Of a DNA stretch of 64,000 nt, positions 43,878 through 52,612 are shown one piece after another (within the stretch, counting starts at the first letter, position 1; each line of letters starts with the position of its first letter). Under the pieces are notes generated by a model. The model worked only from the letters and a program-made list of their open reading frames with translations, ran no database searches and was not told where the DNA came from. This stretch comes from Brevundimonas sp. SORGH_AS_0993 (GTDB lineage: Bacteria; Pseudomonadota; Alphaproteobacteria; Caulobacterales; Caulobacteraceae). Where the stretch lies: the NCBI RefSeq assembly GCF_030818545.1, contig NZ_JAUTAH010000001.1, forward strand, positions 1,803,001 to 1,867,000, read 5' to 3'. The position numbers and the translations under genes were made by a program.

Positions 43878-45194
43878 CTACTTCCGCGCGATCCTCAGGA
43901 TCGCCCGGCTGCGGTCGTCCGTGACCCAGATCGCGCCGTCGGCGGCGACGGCCATGACCACCGGCGAGCCGCGCGGCTGACGGCCCGCGACCAGATCCCA
44001 GCCGGGCGTCAGCACCTTGCCGCGCACGCTGGGCGCGCCTGTCGGATAGGGCGCCGAACCGCGTGGATACAGGGCGTAGCGGCCGCCGATGTCGGTCAGG
44101 GGCCGCCCCTGCCCGTCCGTCTCGACCGCCACGATCCGTCCGCCCGTGCGGCGAAAGCCGTGCCAGGTCATCAGCAGCCTGCCGCGCAGTTCGGGGAACA
44201 TCGCGCCGTCGTAATAGAGCAGGTCCAGCGGCGCGGCGTGCGGGGGCAAGAGGGCGACCGGCCTCTGTCGCTGACCGCATCGCGCCTGGGCCGCGCTCCA
44301 GCCGGGCAGGGGTGTCCCCAGATCGACGCAATAGGGCCAGCCGTAATCTCCGCCCCGGCGCAGCACGTTGATCTCGTCATAGGGATGGTCGGGCGTGGTC
44401 AGATCGACCGAATTCTCGCCCTGCAGGATCGTGCCCGACGGATGCCGCACCAGGGCGATGGAGTTTCGAAGGCCCGAGGCGAAGACCGTGCTGTCCTCGG
44501 CCCACCGTCCGTTTCCCAGATAGGCGTGACGCCGCACCTGGGCCGTCTCGGCGCTGTCGATACAGGCGCCAGAGGCCGTCGTGTGCGGCCGGCCCTGGGC
44601 GTCCACGCAACGGTCGCTGGGCGCCCCGACATTGACCAGCAGCGCCCCGTCCCCGTCGAAGATGAAGCTGGACAGCGGGTGGCGGTTGTCGTGCAGCCGG
44701 TTGTCCGGCAGGCCGCCGATGACGGTGCGGACGCTGGCCTGCGGGTCAGCGGCGTCCGGGTCCAGCGTCAGGATGCGGTTCATCTCGGACACATAGATGC
44801 GGCCGTCGGGTCCGCGCGCCACCGTATGGGGCAGGCTGAGCCCCTGGACCAGGCGACGCAAGCGCGGCGCGCCCTCGGCGTCGAACGACAGACGCCAGAC
44901 CGCGCCCTGTCCCGCCGTCCAGGCCCCCAGGTCCGTCACCAGCCAGTCGCCGTTCGCCAGAGGCGACAGGCCGCGCGGCGTGCGCGGGCCGTCCGTCCCG
45001 TCGCCCTGCCAGACCAGCCCCATGCAGTAGCCCGCCGCCATGCCGACGGCGGTTGCGGGCCGCCCGGCGCAATCGCCCTGAACCGCATAGGGGCGCGGCG
45101 CGGCCGCCGCAGCCGGATCGGCGTTCGCCACGACAGCGGCGGCGACAAGGCCAACGACTAACGCGGCGGCGAGGGACGACAGACGGCGCGGCAC
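43878..45194 (-). CDS. PQQ-type sugar (sorbosone) dehydrogenase-like beta-propeller protein
   Basis: A 438-residue exported protein. The signal peptide is VPRRLSSLAAALVVGLVAAAVVANADPAAAA. The propeller motifs PRGLSPLANGDWLVTDLG, LPHTVARGPDGRIYVSEMNRI and DYGWPYCVDLG match the glucose/sorbosone dehydrogenase family (PF07995). The GTG start at 45194 is favoured by a GGAGG at the right distance. PQQ dependence is not proven, and no PQQ genes are in the window. Confidence 0.82.
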   Translation of the reverse strand: MPRRLSSLAAALVVGLVAAAVVANADPAAAAAPRPYAVQGDCAGRPATAVGMAAGYCMGLVWQGDGTDGPRTPRGLSPLANGDWLVTDLGAWTAGQGAVWRLSFDAEGAPRLRRLVQGLSLPHTVARGPDGRIYVSEMNRILTLDPDAADPQASVRTVIGGLPDNRLHDNRHPLSSFIFDGDGALLVNVGAPSDRCVDAQGRPHTTASGACIDSAETAQVRRHAYLGNGRWAEDSTVFASGLRNSIALVRHPSGTILQGENSVDLTTPDHPYDEINVLRRGGDYGWPYCVDLGTPLPGWSAAQARCGQRQRPVALLPPHAAPLDLLYYDGAMFPELRGRLLMTWHGFRRTGGRIVAVETDGQGRPLTDIGGRYALYPRGSAPYPTGAPSVRGKVLTPGWDLVAGRQPRGSPVVMAVAADGAIWVTDDRSRAILRIARK

Positions 45195-45263
45195 GGGAAC
45201 CTCCAGGCTGATCCGGCCCAGACAAGGCGCAGGTCGTTTACGGATCAAGCCCTGACGGATGAA

Positions 45264-46013
45264 TCAGGCCGGATCGGCGCGATCGCGCAACGGCGCATGG
45301 CGTCGCCTCTGCAAGCGGTCGATCCCATAGGCGGCCAGCCACAGCACCATGGCCCAGGCCGCGCCTACGGCCCAGCCGGCGATGACGTCCGAGGCCCAGT
45401 GGGCGCCCAGATAGATGCGGGTCACACCCACCAGCAACGCCAGCACCACGCCGACGCCCAGGACCAGGGCCTTCAACCGTCGTTTCGGAAAGGCGCGGGT
45501 CAGCATGACGGCGACGGTCAGATAGAAGACGGTGGACAGAAGCGCATGGCCCGAGGGGAAGCTGGCGTTGATCGTCTCCACCGCCTGGACGGCGGCGGGC
45601 GGGCGCTCGCGCTCGAACACCGCCTTCAAGCCTTCGCTGAGCGCCACGCCGCCGGCCAGCCCCAGGGGCAGCAGCACGGCCGACAGCCATTTGCGCTGGA
45701 TCACCAGAAACAGAATGGCGATCAGGGCGAACAGACCCAGCACGGCTATGCCGCCCAGCGACGTCAGGTCGGCCGCCGCCTCCTTCAACCACCACGGCCC
45801 CCAGGGTCGGCCCGGATCGTCGGCATAGGGCCGCATCAGGGCCAGGACGTGATGGTCGAAGGCCTGGCCGTCGGCCTCGGTCATGTCGTCCGCGACCTCG
45901 ACGAAGACCAGAACGCCCACCGCCGCGACGAACAGGGCGCTCAAGGCGGCCAGTTCGGTGCGCGCCGTCGCCAGAAGGCGTGCCAGAAAGGGACGGTTCG
46001 GAGCCAGGGTCAT
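45264..46013 (-). CDS. PAP2 family membrane phosphatase
   Basis: A 249-residue membrane protein with about six helices and all three PAP2 motifs: KAVFERERPP, PSGHALLS and TRIYLGAHWASDV. Such enzymes dephosphorylate undecaprenyl pyrophosphate, phosphatidic acid or lipid A. The start ATG at 46013 is only 11 nt from the -10 element of an exact EcfG promoter, so the mRNA would be leaderless or nearly so. Confidence 0.9.
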   Translation of the reverse strand: MTLAPNRPFLARLLATARTELAALSALFVAAVGVLVFVEVADDMTEADGQAFDHHVLALMRPYADDPGRPWGPWWLKEAAADLTSLGGIAVLGLFALIAILFLVIQRKWLSAVLLPLGLAGGVALSEGLKAVFERERPPAAVQAVETINASFPSGHALLSTVFYLTVAVMLTRAFPKRRLKALVLGVGVVLALLVGVTRIYLGAHWASDVIAGWAVGAAWAMVLWLAAYGIDRLQRRRHAPLRDRADPA

Positions 46014-46023
46014 AGCGCACTGA

Positions 46024-46048
46024 AACGGCAAAGCTGGAACCGCGTTCC
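46024..46048 (-). promoter_or_regulatory. EcfG promoter of the PAP2 phosphatase
   Basis: Reverse strand GGAAC (46044-46048), N16, CGTT (46024-46027), exact consensus, ending 11 nt before the start codon. Confidence 0.85.
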
Positions 46049-46197
46049 AATCACGCCTTCGTGATCTTTTGGCGCAGACCTGTCATGGGCGTGTCGCAGG
46101 CGCGGCGTCTGGCTTTTCAACAGCGTGCGAACAGTTGTCCGACCGATTCGCCCACAAAGGCCGACGTCAACCCGTTGACGGGTCATTAGGCATATGC

Positions 46198-46244
46198 GCC
46201 CTATATGTGGGCTCGGGGAGCGTGAAGGCCACTAGATGATGTGG
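46198..46244 (+). promoter_or_regulatory. pair of NrdR-box-like semi-palindromes upstream of nrdA
   Basis: GCCCTATATGTGGGCT (46198-46213) and CCACTAGATGATGTGG (46229-46244) are each semi-palindromic and match 10-11 of 16 positions of the NrdR box. The gap of 15 bp equals the usual spacing of paired NrdR boxes. Individually the matches are weak. Confidence 0.4.
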
Positions 46245-46288
46245 TTGAAGCGCAGGTGGCTCTAGGCTGTTTCTGTTCAGGACGCGGA

Positions 46289-48184
46289 ATGATCATGGCT
46301 GGCGGCGAGGCGTTGAAGACGACGGAATTCCAAGGCGTTGCGACGACGGCGACGCCTGAACGACCGCATCTGACGGTGGTGAAATCGGTCCAGGTGGACC
46401 GTTCGCGGGACGATCTGCTGACCGACTTCGGCAAGAAGACGCTGGAAGACCGCTATCTGCTGCCGGGCGAAAGCTATCAGGACATGTTCGCCCGCGTTTC
46501 GACCGCCTTCTCGGACGACGCCGACCACGCCCAGCGTCTTTACGACTATATGAGCCGCCTGTGGTTCATGCCGGCGACCCCGGTGCTGTCGAACGGCGGC
46601 GCGGATCGCGGCCTGCCGATCTCCTGCTTCCTGAACGCGGTGGGCGACAGCCTGGACGGCATCCAGAACGTCTGGAACGAGAACGTGGCCCTGGCGTCCA
46701 ACGGCGGCGGCATCGGCACCTACTGGGGCGGCGTCCGCTCCATCGGCGAAAAGGTCAAGGGCGCGGGCAAGACCTCGGGCATCATTCCCTTCATCCGCGT
46801 GATGGACAGCCTGACCCTGGCGATTTCGCAAGGGTCGCTGCGTCGCGGCTCGGCCGCCGTCTATCTGGACATCCACCACCCGGAGATCGAGGAGTTCCTG
46901 GAGATCCGCAAACCGTCGGGCGACTTCAACCGCAAGTCCCTGAACCTGCACCACGGCGTCAACGTCACCGACGAATTCATGGAGGCGGTCAAGGTCGGCG
47001 GAACCTTCGACCTGAAGTCGCCCAAGGATGGCGCGGTGCTGAAGACGGTCGACGCCCGCTCGCTGTGGACCAAGCTGCTCGACATCCGGATGCAGACCGG
47101 CGAGCCCTATCTGATCTTCTCCGATACGGTGAACCGCCAGATGGCGCCGCACCAGCGCGACCTGGGCCTGAAGGTCAAACAGTCGAACCTGTGCGCCGAG
47201 ATCATGCTGCACACCGGCCGCGACCACCTGGGCGTGGACCGCACCGCCGTCTGCTGCCTGTCGTCGGTCAACGCCGAGACCTTCCTGGAATGGCGCGAGG
47301 AGCCGCGCTTCGTCGAGGACCTGATGCGGTTCCTGGACAATGTGCTGGAGGACTTCATCCGCCGCGCCCCGCCCGCCATGGCCGCGGCCGTCTATTCGGC
47401 CAAGCGCGAGCGTTCGGTGGGCCTGGGTCTGATGGGCTTCCACTCCTTCCTGCAGGGTCAGGGCGTCGCCTTCGAAAGCGCCATGGCCAAGTCGTGGAAC
47501 ATGCGCCTGTTCAAACACCTGCGCCGCGAGGCCGACAAGGCCAGCCGCCTGCTGGCCGAGGAGAAGGGCCCCTGCCTGGACGCCCAGGAGCGCGGCGTCA
47601 TGGAGCGGTTCAGCCACAAGCTGGCCATCGCCCCCACCGCCTCCATCTCGATCATCTGCGGCGGCACGTCGGCGGGCATCGAGCCGATCCCGGCCAACAT
47701 CTATACGCACAAGACCCTGTCGGGCTCGTTCGCGGTCAAGAACCCCTATCTGGAGCGCCTGCTGGACCAGAAGGGCATCAATACCGAGGCCGTCTGGAGC
47801 TCGATCCTCGAGCACGAGGGTTCGGTCCAGCACATCGACGCCCTGACCGAGGACGAGAAGGGCGTGTTCAAGACCGCCTTCGAACTGGACCAGCGGTGGG
47901 TGGTCGAACTGGCCGCCGACCGGGCGCCGGAAATCTGCCAGGCCCAGTCGCTGAACCTGTTCATCCCCGGCGACGTCAACAAGTGGGACCTGCACATGCT
48001 GCACTGGTCGGCGTGGGAGCGCGGGGTGAAGTCCCTGTACTATCTGCGCTCCAAGTCGGTGCAGCGCGCCGCCTTCGCCGGCGCCGAAGACAAGGCCGAG
48101 GCCGGGGCCGAGATCGATCCGAACCAGCCGGACCTCTTCTCCATGCCCAAGACCGACTATGACGAGTGTCTGGCCTGCCAATAG
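46289..48184 (+). CDS. nrdA: class I ribonucleotide reductase large subunit without ATP cone
   Basis: A 631-residue catalytic subunit. Active-site cysteines lie in GLPISCFLNAVG, QSNLCAEIM and TAVCCLSSVN, the radical-path tyrosine pair is SLYYLRS, and the redox tail ends ECLACQ. It lacks the N-terminal ATP-cone, so the usual dATP activity control is missing. ATG codons at 46289 and 46295 are both possible; the first follows AGGACG. nrdB is 14 kb away. A strong terminator follows. Confidence 0.95.
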   Translation: MIMAGGEALKTTEFQGVATTATPERPHLTVVKSVQVDRSRDDLLTDFGKKTLEDRYLLPGESYQDMFARVSTAFSDDADHAQRLYDYMSRLWFMPATPVLSNGGADRGLPISCFLNAVGDSLDGIQNVWNENVALASNGGGIGTYWGGVRSIGEKVKGAGKTSGIIPFIRVMDSLTLAISQGSLRRGSAAVYLDIHHPEIEEFLEIRKPSGDFNRKSLNLHHGVNVTDEFMEAVKVGGTFDLKSPKDGAVLKTVDARSLWTKLLDIRMQTGEPYLIFSDTVNRQMAPHQRDLGLKVKQSNLCAEIMLHTGRDHLGVDRTAVCCLSSVNAETFLEWREEPRFVEDLMRFLDNVLEDFIRRAPPAMAAAVYSAKRERSVGLGLMGFHSFLQGQGVAFESAMAKSWNMRLFKHLRREADKASRLLAEEKGPCLDAQERGVMERFSHKLAIAPTASISIICGGTSAGIEPIPANIYTHKTLSGSFAVKNPYLERLLDQKGINTEAVWSSILEHEGSVQHIDALTEDEKGVFKTAFELDQRWVVELAADRAPEICQAQSLNLFIPGDVNKWDLHMLHWSAWERGVKSLYYLRSKSVQRAAFAGAEDKAEAGAEIDPNQPDLFSMPKTDYDECLACQ

Positions 48185-48206
48185 GCCGACGCCGATCAGA
48201 CCTTGC

Positions 48207-48233
48207 AGAGGGCTCCGCGATGCGGAGCCCTCT
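48207..48233 (+). terminator. terminator after nrdA
   Basis: A perfect 12-bp stem (48207-48218 with 48222-48233) with a 3-nt loop and a short T-rich tail. Confidence 0.85.
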
Positions 48234-48242
48234 TTCGCATCG

Positions 48243-48267
48243 GGAACCCCGTCCCGCCGTCGTCGTT
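48243..48267 (+). promoter_or_regulatory. EcfG promoter of the LpxR-like gene
   Basis: GGAAC (48243-48247), N16, CGTT (48264-48267), exact consensus, 90 nt before the start of the next gene and directly after the nrdA terminator. Confidence 0.8.
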
Positions 48268-48357
48268 CAAAAGTGACGAAACCGTGTCGATAAATGTCTG
48301 TTGGACTCCTGCGCCGCGTGGTGCAGGGTAAGGGCCAGCGGACGGTGGGGAGACCGA

Positions 48358-49203
48358 ATGCGTTCGACGGCCTGGATGATCGGAGTGGGGAGCGCGCTGG
48401 CGATGGCCGGCGTGGGCGCCGCCTCGGCTCAGACCCGGGTTCCCAACGCCTTTGACGAAAACCCGGCCCGGTTGGCCCTGCAACCCGGCGTCCATATCGA
48501 TCCTCAGGCCCGCTTCGGGGGCGAAATCGACATCCCCTCGGCCTTCCGCCGCGCCGAGAGCGGCGCTGGCCTGGTGGCCACCACGCGCCAGGACGTCTGG
48601 ATCGACCGGGCAGACTTCACCGATCGGCTGACGCTGGAGACCGCCGGCCGTCTGCGTCGCGCCGACGGCGCGCCGATGCCGGTCAGCCTGGGCGAGCGGG
48701 CCGAACTGTCGCCCGAGGCTTACGACCTGCGCTATGTGCGCGGTTTCAAAGGGGCGCACGGCCATACGGCCTCGGGCCTGGAAGTCAGCCTGACGCCCCA
48801 CGCCGGCCTTGGCGTCGGCAGCGAGGGGCGATCCGCCGAGGCGGGCGTCACCCTGAAGATCGGCGAGGGGCTGGAGCGTCTGGCGCCCGACGGGCGCGAA
48901 CGCTTCGGCGACCGCCCGCGCTGGTATGTCTATGCCGCCGGATCGGGCCGGGCGGTCGGTTACAACTTCGCCCGCACGCGCGACGGCGACTACGCCCGTT
49001 CGGGCTACACCCAGGATCGCGGGGCCTTCCTGGGCGACGCCTCCATCGGCGTGGCCTACCGCCGGGGCGACGTTCAGACCTCAATAGGCGTCGTCTATCG
49101 GGAGATCGACGCCGGCAAGGGCCTGCGCGGCACGAACGGTCTGGACACCGACGTCAGCGAGGGGCTGATCGCCTTCCAGCTGTCGATCAAGCCGCGCAAC
49201 TGA
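48358..49203 (+). CDS. putative outer-membrane barrel protein, LpxR (DUF2219)-like
   Basis: A 281-residue exported protein (signal MRSTAWMIGVGSALAMAGVGAASAQ). The C-terminal half has alternating barrel strands ending in a typical outer-membrane terminus: AAGSGRAVGYNFARTRDGDYARSGYTQDRGAFLGDASIGVAYRRGDVQTSIGVVYREID...GLIAFQLSIKPRN. This resembles the end of LpxR-type lipid A deacylases, but I cannot confirm the catalytic residues, and the N-terminal half looks unrelated. The ATG at 48358 gives the signal peptide. An exact EcfG promoter lies upstream. Confidence 0.65.
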   Translation: MRSTAWMIGVGSALAMAGVGAASAQTRVPNAFDENPARLALQPGVHIDPQARFGGEIDIPSAFRRAESGAGLVATTRQDVWIDRADFTDRLTLETAGRLRRADGAPMPVSLGERAELSPEAYDLRYVRGFKGAHGHTASGLEVSLTPHAGLGVGSEGRSAEAGVTLKIGEGLERLAPDGRERFGDRPRWYVYAAGSGRAVGYNFARTRDGDYARSGYTQDRGAFLGDASIGVAYRRGDVQTSIGVVYREIDAGKGLRGTNGLDTDVSEGLIAFQLSIKPRN

Positions 49204-49264
49204 CCGGCGCGGCGCACGGCGCCGGCCTCGGAACGCAGGACAGCGGCGCCACAGACCATTGACG

Positions 49265-51055
49265 TCAGGGCGCCGACAGCGCCACCCCTTCGCGGCGCGG
49301 GTCCGCCCCGCCGTCCCAGCGGCCGTCGCGCCAGATCGCTCCGTGCAGGCCCGAGGTCTCGGTCGCATTAGGCCGCAGCGGCATGCCCACCCGCCCCAGG
49401 GCGTCGCGGATCGCCGGCGACATCTGCTCCGTATCGGCCCCGATCGTCGATCCGCGCACGACCAGGTTCGGCAGGGCGATGGCGTCGGCCATCGACAGAT
49501 TCCAGTCGATCACCCCGACCAGGGCCTTGGCCACATAGGCCAGGATGCTGGACCCGCCGGGCGAGCCTAGGGCGCCGACCAGATGACCCTGCCGGTCCAG
49601 GATCAGCACCGGCGTCATGGTCGAACGCGGCCGCTTGCCCGCCGCCACGGCGTTGGCCGCCGGGTGGTCGCCGTCCATCGGATCAAACGAAAAGTCGGTC
49701 AGCTGGTTGTTCAGGAAGAAGCCGTCCGCCATCCGCCCGCTGCCGAACAGGCTTTCCACCGTGGTGGTCATGCTGACGGCGTCGCCTTCGGCGTCGATGA
49801 CGACGAAATGGGTGGTGCCGCCCGGTTCGGCGGTGCGATCCTCGCCGCGCGGAGGCGATCCTGTGGGACGACCCGGCGAGGCCGGCCCGTTCAGCGTGGG
49901 CGCCAGCGCCGCCCGCGACGCCACATAGTCCGGGTCCAGCAGGCCCGCGATCGGCACGCCCACGAAATCCGTATCCCCGACATAGCGGTCCCGGTCGGCG
50001 TACATCAGCCGCTGCAACCGCCCGAAGGCGACCCAGGCCTCGGGGCTGTCGGCGCCCTTGGTCAGGTCCGGCGTCCGTTCGGCCATGCCCAGGAACTGCA
50101 GCAGCGACAGGCCGCTGGACGGCGGCGGCGGCACACAGACGACATAGATCCGGTACGGGCGGCAGATCGCATCGCGCCGCAGCGGGCGATAGGCGGCGAT
50201 GTCGGCCTCGGTCAGGGCGCCGGGGCGCGGCCCTTCGGCCACCGCCTGGGCGATGTCGCGCCCGATGTCCCCGCCGTAGAAGACCCCCGGCCCCTCCTCG
50301 GCCAGTCGCGCCACGGTGCGGACGTAGGCGGGGTTCTTCAGCACGTCGCCCGCCTGATAACGGCCTCCGTCAGGCCGGGTGAAATAGGCGGTCGCCGCCG
50401 GCGTCTGGGCCTGGGGCGCCGGACTGTTGATCATCCCGGCCAGGCGGGGACTGACTTCGAAACCGTCGCGCGCCAGACGCTCGGCCGCGCCGAACAGATC
50501 GCGCCAGGCCAGCTTGCCGTGATCCTTCTGCGCCATCGCCAGCATGGCCACCGCGCCGGGCGCGCCCGTCGAACGCCCGGACAGCACCGCGTCCATGAAC
50601 GGCAGCGGCTTGCCGTTTTCGTAGAACAGCTGAGGCGTCGCCGCCGTCGGCGCCGTCTCGCGCCCGTCATAGGCGGTGACGGCGCCGGTCCCGGCGTCAT
50701 AACTCATCAGAAAGGCGCCCCCGCCCAGGCCCGACGACTGCGGCTCGACAAGGCCCAGCACCGCCTGGATCGCCACCGCCGCATCGACCGCGGATCCGCC
50801 GCGCCGCAGAATCTCCATCCCGGCCTCGGCGGCCAGAGGGTTGGCCGCCGCCACGAACGGCCCGCGCGGCGGCTGGACCGACGCGACGCTCGGACCCGCC
50901 AGAGCCGAAGGCGAGGCCGGTGTGGTCGTCGTCGTAGTCGTCGTAGTCGTCGTCGGGGCCGATGTTGCGGCGATCGACGCCGCGCCTGCGGTCTGACACC
51001 CCATCAGGGCCAGGGGCGCGATCAGGGCGGCGAGACGACGACGAGAGACGGACAT
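49265..51055 (-). CDS. ggt: gamma-glutamyltransferase, lipoprotein-type
   Basis: A 596-residue periplasmic enzyme that cleaves glutathione and gamma-glutamyl peptides and self-processes into two chains. The cleavage threonine is in PGGTTHFVVID, and GSPGGSSIL and RPRSTMTPVL bind substrate. The N-terminus has a lipobox (LALMGC, C20) and then an 11-threonine run (35-45) encoded by an ACG/ACT repeat (50921-50953). The ATG at 51055 fits the lipoprotein signal. Confidence 0.92.
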   Translation of the reverse strand: MSVSRRRLAALIAPLALMGCQTAGAASIAATSAPTTTTTTTTTTTPASPSALAGPSVASVQPPRGPFVAAANPLAAEAGMEILRRGGSAVDAAVAIQAVLGLVEPQSSGLGGGAFLMSYDAGTGAVTAYDGRETAPTAATPQLFYENGKPLPFMDAVLSGRSTGAPGAVAMLAMAQKDHGKLAWRDLFGAAERLARDGFEVSPRLAGMINSPAPQAQTPAATAYFTRPDGGRYQAGDVLKNPAYVRTVARLAEEGPGVFYGGDIGRDIAQAVAEGPRPGALTEADIAAYRPLRRDAICRPYRIYVVCVPPPPSSGLSLLQFLGMAERTPDLTKGADSPEAWVAFGRLQRLMYADRDRYVGDTDFVGVPIAGLLDPDYVASRAALAPTLNGPASPGRPTGSPPRGEDRTAEPGGTTHFVVIDAEGDAVSMTTTVESLFGSGRMADGFFLNNQLTDFSFDPMDGDHPAANAVAAGKRPRSTMTPVLILDRQGHLVGALGSPGGSSILAYVAKALVGVIDWNLSMADAIALPNLVVRGSTIGADTEQMSPAIRDALGRVGMPLRPNATETSGLHGAIWRDGRWDGGADPRREGVALSAP

Positions 51056-51205
51056 GGCGGGATCCAGGCGGCGAGGAAACGGTGTCGTCATCGGACCTAA
51101 GCCGTCACGACGCCCGCGCCAACCGCCAATGCGCAGAAACTGCAATCGCCCGCTTGCGTCCTTCCGATCCAGCGGCTAAAGACCCGCCCTCGCCGCAAGG
51201 CATGC

Positions 51206-51282
51206 GCACCCGTAGCTCAGCTGGATAGAGCACCAGACTACGAATCTGGGGGTCAGGAGTTCGAATCTCTTCGGGTGCGCCA
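51206..51282 (+). tRNA. tRNA-Arg (ACG anticodon)
   Basis: A 77-nt cloverleaf including the encoded CCA. The acceptor stem is GCACCCG/CGGGTGC, the anticodon stem CCAGA/TCTGG with loop CTACGAA (anticodon ACG), and the T loop TTCGAAT. The first position is probably deaminated to inosine. Confidence 0.97.
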
Positions 51283-51331
51283 CTTTCTCCTGATAAAATT
51301 CAGCGCGCCGACTCCCTTCCCAAGACAGCCG

Positions 51332-51355
51332 GGACCTGATTTCTGGATCAGGTCC
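51332..51355. terminator. hairpin between tRNA-Arg and tonB
   Basis: A perfect 9-bp stem GGACCTGAT/ATCAGGTCC with a 6-nt loop lies in the convergent space. There is no T-run, so its role as terminator is uncertain. Confidence 0.4.
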
Positions 51356-51447
51356 GGTTCTAGCGATGCGCCTTGGCGTGGAGCGGCCTATTCCGGTGGG
51401 CGCGTGAGCCTTATCCGCTGTCGATGGGATTGACCGACGACGAAACC

Positions 51448-52194
51448 CTACCGGCGTCTCACGAAGAACTCGACCGGCACGGTGAGGACGAGGGGGTCGC
51501 CGGGAACGCTGTCCGGGGGGACGGGCAGAGGCTGGGCGCGCTGGATCAGGGCGACGGCCTCGCGGTCCAATGCGGCGTGGCCCGAGCTTTGGGCCAGAAC
51601 GACCGAAAGGACGCGGCCCCTCCGATCCATCGTGAACCGCACGCTGGCGACCCCTTCCTGCCGAGCGGCGCGCGCTTCGGCCGGATAGCGTTTGCGGCGT
51701 TCGAGATGGGCCAGGAGCCGGCCCTCCCAGGACGGCGATGAGGACGGGAGGCGCGCGGGCGGCGCCGGCCGGCTGGGCGGGGCGGTCGTTTCCGGCGCAG
51801 GCGGTCGGGGCGAGGCCGGCTCGACGCGCGGCACGGGCGGCGGGACGGTCAGGGGTTCGACGTCGGGCGGCGGCGGGGCGGCCAGATGCGGCGTCACGGG
51901 GGGGCGAGGGATGGGCGGTCGAGCCTTGGCCTCGGTCTGCTCGGGTCCGGGCGGTTGCTCCGACGGCGGCTGGGGCGGCGCCTGGAACCGGACCAACTCC
52001 ACCTCGAAGACCGGCGCCGGGGGCGGCGCTGGCGGCGGGCGGCTGGCCCAGTATCCGGCGAAGACGAGCAGGGGCAGTCCATGCGCCATCGCGGACAGGC
52101 CGAGACCCACGATCCAACGCCGCCCGCGCGCCCGTGCGGGCGACACCGATCGAACCAGGACCGGCGGCCTGGGATCGAGGCCGTCAAACGCCAT
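51448..52194 (-). CDS. tonB: TonB-like energy transducer
   Basis: A 248-residue protein with a cytoplasmic basic start, one membrane segment (about 40-62, WIVGLGLSAMAHGLPLLVFAGYW), a long Pro-rich periplasmic spacer (about 65-155) and a C-terminal TonB domain (YPAEARAARQEGVASVRFTMDRRGRVLSVVLAQSSGHAALDREAVALIQRAQPLP). It would energise the heme-locus receptor. It overlaps the DUF454 gene by 11 nt. exbB and exbD are not in the window. Confidence 0.9.
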   Translation of the reverse strand: MAFDGLDPRPPVLVRSVSPARARGRRWIVGLGLSAMAHGLPLLVFAGYWASRPPPAPPPAPVFEVELVRFQAPPQPPSEQPPGPEQTEAKARPPIPRPPVTPHLAAPPPPDVEPLTVPPPVPRVEPASPRPPAPETTAPPSRPAPPARLPSSSPSWEGRLLAHLERRKRYPAEARAARQEGVASVRFTMDRRGRVLSVVLAQSSGHAALDREAVALIQRAQPLPVPPDSVPGDPLVLTVPVEFFVRRR

Positions 52195-52612
52195 CGTGCG
52201 GCCCTCCCCGCCTCGGGGCCGGGCGGCTGACGACATAGGCGGCGCAGAGGATCAGCACGGCCCCGACGCAGACGCCGAGCAGCAGGCCGGGCCGCACCAG
52301 CAGCCAGAACAGACCGAATCCCAGAGCGACGCCCAGGCAGGCGGCGACCTTGCCCGACCGAGGCACGGCCCCCTGCTCGCGCCAGGCGCGCAGGCTGGGG
52401 CCGAACCGCGGATGGGTCAGCAGCCAGGTCTCCAGACGGGGCGACGACCGCGCGAAACAGGCCAGGGCGGCGATCAGGGGTCCGGTGGTGGGCAACAGGG
52501 GCACGAAGACGCCGACGACGCCGACGATCAGCCAGAAGGCCCCGAGCCCGAACCAGAAGACCCGCCATGGCGATACGCGCGCGTCCCTGTCGGATCCGGA
52601 CGGGTCAGCCAA
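52184..52612 (-). CDS. DUF454 (YbaN-like) inner-membrane protein
   Basis: A 142-residue protein with three or four hydrophobic segments and the DUF454 pattern FWLIVGVVGVFVPLLPTTGPLIAALACFARSSPRLETWLLTHPRFGPSLRAWREQGAVPRSGKVAA. Genes of this family often lie next to heme oxygenase in proteobacteria. The role is unknown; a link to heme handling is inferred from context. It overlaps hemO by 8 nt and tonB by 11 nt. Confidence 0.88.
   Translation of the reverse strand: MADPSGSDRDARVSPWRVFWFGLGAFWLIVGVVGVFVPLLPTTGPLIAALACFARSSPRLETWLLTHPRFGPSLRAWREQGAVPRSGKVAACLGVALGFGLFWLLVRPGLLLGVCVGAVLILCAAYVVSRPAPRRGGPHDGV

Noticed and set aside
43878..45194. PQQ cofactor biosynthesis context
   Set aside because: No pqq genes nearby; only the propeller family can be supported.
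51206..51282. tRNA-Arg as an attachment site for a genomic island containing the heme locus
   Set aside because: No integrase and no repeated tRNA 3' end was found downstream in the window.
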